Below, piece after piece: positions 49,201 through 61,200 of a stretch of DNA of 64,000 nt. The position numbers and the translations under genes were made by a program. Every line of letters begins with the position of its first letter. Positions within the stretch are counted from its first letter, which is position 1. The notes below the pieces were generated by a model. The model saw nothing but the letters and a program-made list of their open reading frames with translations, was not told the DNA's origin and ran no database searches. The stretch comes from Prionace glauca (taxonomy: Eukaryota > Chordata > Chondrichthyes > Carcharhiniformes > Carcharhinidae): contig CM075733.1 in NCBI GenBank assembly GCA_037974335.1, forward strand, positions 39,769,959 through 39,833,958. The letters are read 5' to 3'.

Positions 49201-52200
49201 AATCAGATTTACTCACTCAGATACAAGCACTTGGCCAGAATGGGAATCAAACCTACCACCTTGGTGTGATTAGCACCACATTGTAAATAAATGCACAAAC
49301 TGGGGGTGGAATTTAATACAGGTGACAGGGATCTCTCTCGCCATGTTGTTTGGAGAACAAGTGAGAGCCCCACATGTTTCTTTCTGGGAAGGCCCCCTCT
49401 TTCCCCTATTAATTTCCAATCTGGCTCTTACTGACTAGTAGTGGGCCTTTCCCAAATTCGAGGCCCATCCCCCTGCCTCCCCAAGAACTGTCAACCAATC
49501 GGAGGCCAGAACCACTTCGAAGCTCAGTAGTACCACCAGGGTAGTATTAAATTTCACTGAAGGGGTTAACTAGCTGATCAACAGCCCAAGCTTACCTTAA
49601 GCAAAATTCTGTCAAACATTAGTTTACAGCACAGTTAACTTGCACAAAGTACTCACCATTCTTTATTCTTCTTGTTGAAGATGCTAACCCGAATGGATTC
49701 ATCTCCTCTCCCCATCTGCTTCCCTGATTGGTCATTACAAATCAGTACAAACACACTTGGTTGGTCTTGACGAGCCACATGGAGGCCTGAATGTGAGCAA
49801 ATTGGAACCATGTTATGCAGACTCGCTAACTTTTGTCTCTCCAAGAATAGCTCTCACAGGACATAACACTACAGACTTCTTCTAAATATCCCACATCATC
49901 TCAATATATATATATTGCATAGAAGTCATGAATTTACTGAGGTGACTCCATGCACAAAGGAAAATAGGTTTGATTCCCATGCCTGAGTTCAGCTACATTC
50001 TCTCTTGTAGTATCTGAACATAGGTCAGGTGCAATCCAAAGCAAATCACTCCATTTTCCATTGTCTGAATGTTGGGGCTGCTAAGAAAATGTTGCTGATT
50101 TAACTCTCTTGGCTACAGTTGTCTACTCGATCTTGGAAACAGAGAATTAATCCGAAAGAAAAATTCTCGACACCAGGACCAGAAATGGGCAAGTCTTCTG
50201 CTCTCCCATCAGAAGCCCACTCCTACATGATTCTCTTTAAACTACCAGTGGTGTGCACAGGAGGCATGAGTCATCACATGGCAGGAGCATTCATTGGTGG
50301 ACTCCATGTCAACCTGGGCTGGGGCCTCAAAAAGTTGTGAGTTACACACATCATATGAGTCATGAGGTCTCTGGGAAACAAACACAGACACTCATGACCT
50401 TTGTCTGTGGTTGCACAGCGTGAAAGCACTTGTAATTCAAAATAAAACCACTGGCTAATCCCAGGGAGCGCGAATGATCACATAAGTGTGACAGTGATCT
50501 CTAGCTGTAGGGAAATGAGCAGAAATGAGCGATGGTGGAAAACCTGATGCCCTGGCCACCTAACTGTCCTCAACTGTGGAGTATCACAGAATCACAGAGT
50601 ACAGCAGTGCAGTGCCCATCGAGTCTGCACCGACACATGAAAGGCCCTGATCTGCCCACCTAATCCCACTTGTCAGCACTTGGCCCATAGCTTTGAATGT
50701 TATGGCATGATAAGTATTCATCCAGGTACTTTTTGAAGGATGTGAGGCATCCCGCCTCCATCACCCTCCCAGGCAGTGCATTCCAGGCCGTCACCACCCT
50801 CTGGGTAAAAACATTTTTCCTCAAATCCCCCCTAATCCTCCCATTCCTCACTTTTAACTGTGTCCCCTTGTAACTGACTCTTCAACTAAGGGGAACAGCT
50901 GCTCTCTATCCACCCTGCTCATGCCCTTCATAATCTTGAACAGCTCAAACAGGTCGCCCCTCAGTCTTCTCTGCTCCAGAGAAAACAACACAAGCCTGTC
51001 CAACCTCTCGTTCTAACTTAAATGTTCCATTCCAAGCAACCTCCTGGTGAATCTCCTCTGCACCCCCTCAGTGCGATCACGTCCTTTCTGTAATATGGTG
51101 ACCGGAACTGTACACAATACCCCAGCTGTGGCCCTACCAAAGTTCTATACAACTCCATCAGGACCTTTCTGCTTTTGCAATCTATACCCCAACTGATAAA
51201 GGCGAGTATACCATATGCCTTTTTCACCACCCTGTTAACCTGCCTTTCCACCTTCAGAGATCTATGTACAAACAGACCAAGGTCCCTTTGTTCTTTGGAA
51301 CTTCCCAGTGTCAAACCTTTCATTGTGTACTACATTGTTAAATTACTCCTTCCAAACTGCATCACCTCGCACTTTTCACAGTTAAATTCCATTTGTTACT
51401 TACCTGCCCATTTGACCATCTCCTCTGTAGCTTCCTGTAACCCAAGACACTCAACCTCACTGTTAACCATCCAGCCAATCTTTGTGTTATCAGCAAAATT
51501 ACTGATCCTACCCCCCAACATAGTCAACCATGTCATTTAAATAAATGACAAACAATAGGGGGCCCAGCACGCATCCCTGTGGTACGCCACTGGTCACTGG
51601 CCTCCAGTCACTAAAACAGCCGTCTGTCATCACCCTCTGTCTCCTAGAGCTAAGCCAATTATGAATCCACCTTATCAGATCACCCTGCATCCTATGTGAA
51701 TTTGCCTCCTTAATAAGTCTCCCATGCGGGACTTTGTCAAAGGCTTTGCTGAACATAAGAACAGAAGAAATAGGAGCAGGAGTAGGCCATTTAGCCCTTC
51801 GAGCCTGCCCCGCCATTCAATAAGATCATGGCTGATCTGTCGCTGCTCAGTTCCACTTTCCCGCCCTCTCCCCATAACCCTTAATCCCCTCTCTTATCAA
51901 AAACCCATCAACCCGTTTCTTAAAAATATTTAGCGAGGCAGCCTCCACCACTTCAACGGGCAGAGAATTCCAGTGATTCACCACCCTTTGAGTGAAGAAG
52001 TTCCTCCTCAACTCCGTTCTAAACCGCCCCCCTTTTATCTTGAGGCTGTGCCCCCTAGTCCTACTGTCTTTTTTGAGCAGGAAGAGTCTCTCCACCTCTA
52101 TCCTATCCATCCCATTCATCATCTTATACGTCTCAATGAGATCTCCCCTCATTCTTCTAAACTCTAACGAGTACAAGCCCAGTTTATTCAGCCTCTCCTC

Positions 52201-55200
52201 ATAGCTCAACCCCCTCAACTCCGGTATCAGACTAGTAAACCTCCTCTGCACTCCCTCCAAGGCTAAAATATCTTTGCGCAGGTGCGGCGCCCAAAACTGC
52301 ACACAGTACTCCAGCTGTGGCCTCACCAATGCCCTATACAGCTGCAGCAAGACCTCCCTACTTTTATATTCAATCCCCCTTGCTATGAAGGCCAGCATCC
52401 CATTCGCCTTCCTGACCACCTGCTGCACCTGCAAGCTGGGTTTTTGCGACTCATGCACAAGGACCCCGAGGTTTGAGGTTTGAGGATTGAATATAAAAGT
52501 AGGGAGGTCTTGCTGCAGCTGTATAGGGCATTGGTGAGGCCGCAGCTGGAGTACTGTGTGCAGTTTTGGGCGCCGCACCTGCGCAAAGATATTTTGACCT
52601 TGGAGGGAGTGCAGAGGAGGTTTACTATGCTGATACCGGAATTGAGGGGGTTGAGCTATAAGGAGAGGCTGAATGAACTAGGGTTGTACTCGTTGGAGTT
52701 TAAAGAATGAGGGGAGATCTCATTGAGACGTATAAGATGATGAATGGGATGGATAGGATAGAGGTGGAGAGACTCTTCCTGCTCAAAAAAGACAGTAGGA
52801 CTAGGGGGCACAGCCTCAAGATAAAGGGGGGACGTTTTAGAACGGAGTTGAGGAGGAACTTCTTCACTCAAAGGTGGTGAATCTCTGGAATTCTCTACCC
52901 GTTGAAGTGCTGGAGGCTGCCTCGCTAAATATTTTCAAGAAGCGGGTTGATGGGTTTTTGATAAGAGAGGGGATTAAGGGTTATGGGGAGAGGGCCGGAA
53001 TGTGGAACTGAGCCACGACAGATCAGCCATGATCTTATTGAATGGCGGGGCAGGCTCGAGGGGCCAGATGGCCTACTCCTGCTCCTGTTTCTTATGTTCT
53101 TAGGTCCCTCTGCACCGTCGCCTGCTGCAGTTTTTCGATCCATGTAAACTACATCAACCAAACTATCCTCACCTACACACTTAGTTACATGTGTAAAAAA
53201 TTCAGTCAAATGTGTTAGACATGACATCCCTTTGACAAAACCATTCTGACTATCTCTAATCAAATCTTGCCTCGCCAAATGGAAATAGAGTCTCTCTTTC
53301 AGAATCTTCTCCAGTAGTTTTCCAACCATAGACATGAGACTCATTGGCCTGTAGTTCCCTGACTGGTCTCTGTAACCTTTAGTAAATAGTGGGACCACAT
53401 TAGTTATTCTCCAAGCCTCTGGCACCTCCTCGGAAGCCAGAAAGGAATTAAAACTTTGGGTCAGAGCCTCTGCAATTTGCTCCCTTGCCTTCCACAACAG
53501 CCTAGGACACAATTCATCTCGACCTGGAGATCTGTCCACTTCAATTGCTTGTCATTCCCTATGATAATTTCCTCTAGAGCCTCACAGTCTCTGAGTTCTA
53601 TAATTACCTTCTCATGGGTGAAGACAGATGTGAAACATTTGTTTAATATCCTACCAACGTCCTATGTCTCTACCCACAAATCTTCCCCTTGGTTCTTAAT
53701 TAGGCCCACTCTTTCCCTGGTTATCCTCTTCCCACTGATATACTTATAGACTATCTTAAGATTTTCCCTACTTTTACCAGCCAGAGCTTTCTCATATCCC
53801 CTCTTTACTCTCCTATTTTATTTCTTAAGCTCCATCCAGCACTGCCTGTACTCCACTAATGCCTCCCCTTATAATTGTTAAAAGCCTCTCTTTTCCTTCT
53901 CATTGTATGCTGAATGTCTCTGGTCATCCATGAATCACCAGGTTTGCTACACCTTCCTATTGCCCTCGAGGGAACATGTTGGACATGTACCCTCCCCATT
54001 CCATCTTTAAAGCCCCGCCCCCCCCCCCACTCCTCAACCCCACTGCTCTTCTGTAGATTTCTCCACAAGTAATTGGAGAATTCCTTCACAATACGGAGGA
54101 GGGCAGTGGTCATCTTTATGCACTTGCATGTTGTAGTCTATAATAGACACAGAGGAGTAGGCCATTTGGCCCTTTGAGCCTGCTCCGCCATTCATTTTGA
54201 TCATGGCGATTCATCAAATTCAATATCCTGAATCTGCCTTGACCCCATATTCCTTGATTCCTTTAGCCCCAAGAGCTAATATCTAATTTCCTCTTGAAAT
54301 CAGACAATGTGCTGACTTCAACTACTTTCTGTGGTAGTGAATTCCACAGATTCACCACTCTCTGGGTGAAGAAATTCCTTCTCACCTCGTTCTAAAAGGT
54401 TTACTCCTTATCGTCAACAATGACCTCTAATACACCACATATGTCACCTGTGGAGCACTGTAAAGATCCTGTTATGAGAAAACTGAGGACCATTAGAATG
54501 GGATTCCACGTGGCTGCAAGTCTTGCTGCATCATTGAACATATTTCAATGATACATTCCCAAGAATAGCTTCAGTCCTCTCTGGCATTGTCTCTGCAACA
54601 TCTACGGAGTAGGTTATTGTCCAAAGGACATGTGATGTATCAATGGCCATCTTCTATGATGCTTTACGTGGATGGCTGCATCCCGACAGCTACTCTCGCT
54701 GGTGCTGCCTGCTGATGGCTTTGTGACCTCTGTTGTCGACTGACAAAAAGCCCTCCTGCTGCTCCTGACTTCACCCTCTGTCCTCCCTTGGATCCGTCCT
54801 CCACTCCTCCAGGTCCCAGATTCAACCGCTGTCCACCCCACCCTTGCTGCCAGCACCCCACTCCCCTGCCTTGCCCTTGCCCCCGCCAAGCCTCCATGAA
54901 AGCTGCCATTCTCCTGCTCCTGTCCCTTGTGCCACAGAGCTCAACAAATAAAACCACGGACCTCAGACACAAATGCATGAAGACTGATGCACGCCATCTC
55001 TAAACCGATATAAACCAGTTACCTTGAAAACGGTGTGTGCCTCTGACTTGTTTTTGGAAGCAGGGCTTACTTACAAGATGTTTGAGTACAATGAGCAGTC
55101 ATGGCATGCCAATGTATTGTAAGGGGGAACCCACCATGAGACATTGTGAAGCCATCCCGTGATTGCCAGGACACTGACTTTGTTTCTGCATCGCGGGCCA

Positions 55201-58200
55201 CCGTGAGAAAAATCAATATTTCAGTTCCTCCTATTAAGTTGTCCTGCCCAGCAGTTTTCCCAGTCTTACACGCCTTGTTAATTATTGCCCACTTTCTCCA
55301 TTCTCCCACAGCCAGCTCACATTCTGAAACAGCATTTTATTGACTTGCCCAATGTGCCAACATTCCATTGAAAGGGCACCACAAACAGTTCTCACAATGC
55401 TACCCATGCCACTGGCTGGCTGCAATTTTACAGATAGAACTACAGAGGACAAGGGATCCTCACAGATCTTATGGGCGAGTATCCGACTTCTACTTAGTTC
55501 CAGTAAACAGCAAAATCACAATGACAGCATACATTATGCATGATATCAATCCAGCAATTAAAAGGTTTCAAGTCCCTCAGATCTAATACTTCCTAAACAA
55601 GACACAAGGTCACAATGTTTAAAAAATAAGAATGATGGGAGATAACTATGGCAACCAGATATCAATCATCACTATTTAACATTACTATCCTTGATAATTT
55701 CCTTGAACAGTGTGTGTTGGAGCCGACGAGGGAGCGAGCTATCTTGGATCTGGTGCTGTGTAATGAGGCGGGTAGAATTAGGGACCTTGCGGTGAAGGAT
55801 CCTCTTGGAGAGAGTGATCATTGTATGGTAGAGTTTCTGGTGCAGTTGGAGGAGGAGAAAGTGGGTTCCCGGACACGCGTCCTTTGTTTGAAGAGAGGGG
55901 AGTATGGTAGGATGAGAGAAGAATTGGCGAATGTGGACTGGGGGAGTGCGTAGGAAGGTAGGTCTGCTGAGGAGCAGTGGAGGATATTTAAGGAGATCTT
56001 TCTTGGTGCTCAGCAGAAATTTATTCCGATGGTTAAAAAGGACAGTAGGAGGAGAGGTAATAAGCCGTGGATAACGAAGGAGGTGAAGGAAAGTGTTAAA
56101 TTAAAAGCGGAGGAGTTTAGAGTAGCTAAGAGCAGTGGGCGAGAAGAGGATTGGGAAAGGTTTAAATGTCAACAAAGATTGACAAAGAAATTGATAAAGG
56201 AGGGTAGGAGCAGCTATGAGGCTGGGCTAGCACTTAATATAAAAAAGGATAGCAAGAGTTTTTACAAATATATAAAAAGGAAGAGTTGGCTAGGGTGAAC
56301 GTTGGTCCTTTAGAGGATGAGAAAGGGGAGCTAGTGGTAGGGGATGGGGATATGGCTAAGGTCTTGAATAACTTTTTTGTTTCTGTCTTCACGGAGGAGG
56401 ACGTGAATAATTTGCCGGGTGTTAGCGATGGAAAGGTGGTAGGAATGGAGGGTCTTAATGACATTACTGTTACTAGAGAGGTGGTGCTCGACAGACTGGA
56501 GGGGCTGATTGTGGACAAGTCCCCAGGACCGGATGGAATGCATCCGAGGGTTCTGAAAGAAATGGCGGAGGTGATAGTGGATGCCTTGGTGGTTATTTTC
56601 CAGACGTCGCTGGATTCCGGGGAAGTGCCGGAAGATTGGAAAACAGCTAATGTTACGCCGTTGTTTAAGAAGGGTGCCAGGCAAAAGGCAGGGAATTATA
56701 GGCCGGTTAGTTTAACGTCTGTGATAGGTAAAATGTTAGAATCCGTCATTAAGGAGGAAATAGCGAGGCATCTTGAGGGGAATTGCTTGGTAGGGCGGAC
56801 GCAACACGGTTTCATTAAAGGGAAGTCGTGTCTGACAAATTTACTGGAGTTCTATGAGGATGTGTCTAGGGCAGTGGATAGAGGAGAGCCGGTGGATGTG
56901 GTCTTTCTGGATTTTCAGAAGGCGTTTGACAAGGTACCTCACAAGAGGTTATTGCAGAAGGTCAGGGGACATGGAGTTGGGGGTAGGGTGTTAGCGTGGA
57001 TAGAGGATTGGTTGTCAAATAGGAGGCAGAGAGTGGGGGTCAATGGATGCTATTCGGATTGGCGGTTGGTGACTAGTGGGGTGCCCCAGGGGTCGGTGCT
57101 GGGGCCTCAGCTATTTACCATTTATATAGATGATCTGGAGGAGGGAACCGAGTGCAGGGTGTCGAAATTTGCTGATGACACCAAGATTGGGGGAAAGGCA
57201 AATTGTGAGGAGGGTGTGGAGAGTCTGCAGAAGGATCTAGATAGATTGGGCGAATGGGCCAGGAAATGGCAAATGGAATTTAATGTTGGCAAGTGTGAGG
57301 TGGTCCACTTTGGTAGGAGGAATGGTAGGAAGGACTATTACTTACGTGGTGAAAAACTGCAGCAGGCGACGGTGCAGAGGGACCTCGGGGTCCTTGTGCA
57401 TGAGTCGCAAAAACCCAGCTTGCAGGTGCAGCAGGTGGTCAGGAAGGCGAATGGGATGCTGGCCTTCATAGCGAGGGGGATTGAATATAAAAGTAGGGAG
57501 GTCTTGCTGCAGCTGTATAGGGCATTGGTGAGGCCGCAGCTGGAGTACTGTATGCAGTTTTGGGCGCCGCACCTGCGCAAGGATATTTTGGCCCTGGAGG
57601 GAGTGCAGAGGAGGTTTACTAGGCTGATACCGGAGTTGAGGGGATTGAGCTATGAGGAGAGGCTGAATAAACTAGGCTTGTACTCGTTAGAGTTTAGAAG
57701 AATGAGGGGAGATCTCATTGAGACGTATAAGATGATGAATGGGATGGATGGGATAGAGGTGGAGAGACTCTTCCCGCTCAAAAAAGACAGTAGGACTAGG
57801 GGGCACAGCCTCAAGATAAAGGGGAGGCGGTTTAGAACAGAGTTGAGGAGGAACTTCTTCACTCAAAGGGTGGTGAATCACTGGAATTCTCTGCCCGTTG
57901 AAATGGTGGAGGCTGCCTCGCTAAATATTTTTAAGAAACGGGTTGATGGGTTTTTGATAAGAGAAGGGATTAAGGGTTATGGGGAGAGAGCGGGTAGGTG
58001 GAGCTGAGCCACGACAGATCAGCCATGATCTTATTGAATGGCGGGGCAGGCTCGAAGGGCCAGATGGCCTACTCCTGCTCCTATTTCTTATGTTCTTATG
58101 TTCTTATCTCCATCAAGAGAACACAAAGTTCTGCTTTTCTGTCCCACTGGTTAGCATTGGTGAGATTCACACCAACAAAGTTTACAGCTAAAATGACTTT

Positions 58201-61200
58201 GCACTTCTCATTTTTTAGAACTGTGGCGTAAGACATGCATCTCACCCATACATGTTCTTGATGTGAATCTCCCTGTCAATTCTGAATCTCTTGAATGCCT
58301 TTATGTCTCAAAATTTATGAACCTCAGTTTTAACGTAGTCAATGACTGAACATGCAGAGCCTTGTGAGGTGCAGAATTCTAAAAGTACACAGCGCTCTTG
58401 AGTGAAAGAAATTTGCCTCATGTGTACACCTCCCGGTGCCCCCTATCATTTACTGGGTGGCACAGTGGTTATCACCGCCGCCTCACATCGCCAGGGACTC
58501 AGGTGGAACTCCCACCTTGGGTTACCGCCTGTGTAGAGTTTGCATGTTCTCCCATGTCTGTGTGGGCTTCCTCTGAGTGCTCTGGTTCCCTCCCACAGTC
58601 CAAAGATGTGGGGTTAGGTGGATTGGCCACAGTAAATTGCTGCTTAGAGTCAGGGAATGAGCTAGGGTAAATGTATGAAATTATGGGGATAGGGCCTGGG
58701 TGGGATTGTGGTTGGTGAAGACTCAATGGGCCAAATGGCCTGCACTATATTTTGCGTGGTGCAGTGGCACGGTGATTAATACTGCAGTCTCACAGCACCA
58801 GGGACCCGGGTTCAATTCTGGCCTCTGGTCATTGTCTGTGTGGAGTTTGTACGTTCTCCCCATGTCTGCATGGGTTTCCTGCCACAGTCCAAAGATATGC
58901 GAATTAGGTTGATTAGCCATGCTGAATTGATCCTAGTGTCAGGGACATAAACAGAGTAAATATGTGGGGTTACGGGAATAGGGCCTGGACTGTGGTTGCT
59001 GCAGACTTGATGGGCTGAATGGTCTCCTTCTGCACTGGAGGTAATCTAAAAGCTAGAATTATCACAGTACGTGCCCCTACACATGATGGACTGCAGCGGT
59101 TCAAGGCTGGAATGATTTACCACCCTTTTTCACGGGCAATAGGGATGGGCAATAATTGCCAGGCCTAGCCAGCAGCAACCACATCTGGTCCCTTGAGCCT
59201 GCTCGGTCAGTCAAAAAGATCCTGTATATGATATGGCCTTAACTTTATTTTCCGGCCCATTGTCCATAAACCTTGACTCACTTGTCATTCAAAGATTTAT
59301 CCAACTCAGTCTTGAATAAATAAATGACCCAGCTTCCACTGCGTTCTGGGGAGAGAATTCCAATTGCTACCGACCATGTGAAATTCCTCCTCATCTCAGC
59401 CTTAAATGGTTGACCACTTATTCTGAAACTGTGGCACTTGTGTTAATTTTTACTAATTAAAATACTTAAATATGACAAAGTATAGTTCTTAACAACTAGC
59501 TATCTCTAATGTTCCAATTTAGCAGTGGACCCCACAGATGTGAATCATTTCTTTCGAACCATTTAGCACAGCAACCAAAGATGCTTATGTAAGCACTCGA
59601 TTTCCAGACTTCTGGTACTTCTGGAGAGTGATCCAGACAGACACCTGTCTTCTAATTCTCATGCAGCAACTTCCAGAAAAACTCCAAACAGTAAAATCTC
59701 AGAGAGAAAGACTTATTCCTTGGCAGATCCCAGTCTCCATACAGAGCAATAGATACAGAGAATGCAACCTCTCTCTAAAAACCCCAAAAAGCTGACTATC
59801 TGGAGTTTTCAGTGAAAGCCTAGCTGCACCCAGTGATATGACCTCATTTGTCAATCAATCAATCAATGCACAGTAATTCTAAATTTTAAAATAAATGCAA
59901 CACTCGAAAAGTTGTGTCAATCTTTCTTACTTACCTTCACCCTGAAGGATACACTTGCTGGGATCAACTGCCTTTGTGACAATAATTCCGAACATCTCAA
60001 ATCCATCGCATTGTCCTGCTCGTTCCTGTGGCTGGAACTGTATTCCATCATTCTCCCCAGGGTGAGTACTGTAACTAATTTTATTCAACTCTTTCAACCG
60101 GTTGACCACCACACATTTGGTTAGTAGGATTTCTACATCAGAGCCACTGGTCAGCAAATGCTCTGTGAAATCCACTCCATTCCTCATATCTGCCAGAATC
60201 TGTTCCAACTGGATCTGCTGCAGATTTAAAGAGTTCTCCCTCTGGACTCGCAGCTCCTCCAGTTCTTTCAGAAGTCTGTTCCGATGTTTTTCCAACGCCC
60301 TGATATAATCGTCTGTAAAGTTATTAACCTCTTCGGTCATTGTGCTCAGTCGCTCCTGTAGCAGGTGCCTAGCATTGGCAATCTTTTGTAAAGTTTCCTG
60401 CAGAGCACCGACATGTGGCTGTGTTTGCTTCAGAAGCTCCCTGATGAAGCTGCCATGCTTGCTAATGACACTAGCAATAAAGTCACAGTTGTGGCCATGA
60501 TGGTCCACCATACAACAATCCCGGCAGACCAGACAATCACATGTCTCACAAAACATCCTCAGCTCCTCCATGGGATGAGCAGAGCACATGATGGCCTGAA
60601 TGATTCTCTCATTTCCACCTTGGAGGTCCTTCAGGGCCACTGTGTTGTGAGAAGCAGTCAACTTCTGCCTCCTAGAAGAAGGATTAGTTTTACAGCTTAA
60701 ATATTATGATCACCAAGATGTATGATTAGATGAATTAACAGCAATGTGATCAATCATAGAATCCCTACAGTGCGGAAAGAGGCCATTTGGCCTATTGAGC
60801 CTGCACTGACAACAATCCCACGCAGACCTTATCCCTGTAAATGCATGTATTTACCCTGCTAATCTCCCTGACACTAAAGGGCAGTTTACCATGGCCAATC
60901 AACCTAACCTGAATATCTTTGGAGTTTGGGAGGAAACCAGAGCACCCAAGGAAAACTCATGCAGACACGGGGACAATGTGCAAAGTCCGCACAGTCTGCC
61001 AAGACTGGAACTGAATCCAGATGGCACTGAGAGACAGCAGTGCTAACCACTGTGCCACCGTGTCTCATATTACATAACTGTCACAAAGATATATTCAATT
61101 GATAAAGACTCCATGAGGAGAATGAAACATCCCTGGCTAACCAAGGAAGTGATGGATGGTATCAAATTGAGAAAAATCTATACAATGCTGAGAAGATTAG

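Larger units (their letters stand above)
50585..54112 (-). mobile_element. Older CR1 LINE, host of nested insertions
   Basis: Antisense CR1 in two pieces, 50585-51755 (C-terminus to RT motif A) and about 53138-54112 (RT start and linker). The left piece stops after TTTGCTGAA and the right resumes with TCCATGTAAACTACATCAAC, so they were once contiguous. Recognisable coding includes [54 protein letters not shown] and MSCLTHL. It is decayed. Confidence 0.85.

Noticed and set aside
58452-59048. Functional tRNA genes at the SINE heads
   Set aside because: Heads keep A- and B-box-like segments but run into SINE bodies and lack a complete cloverleaf.
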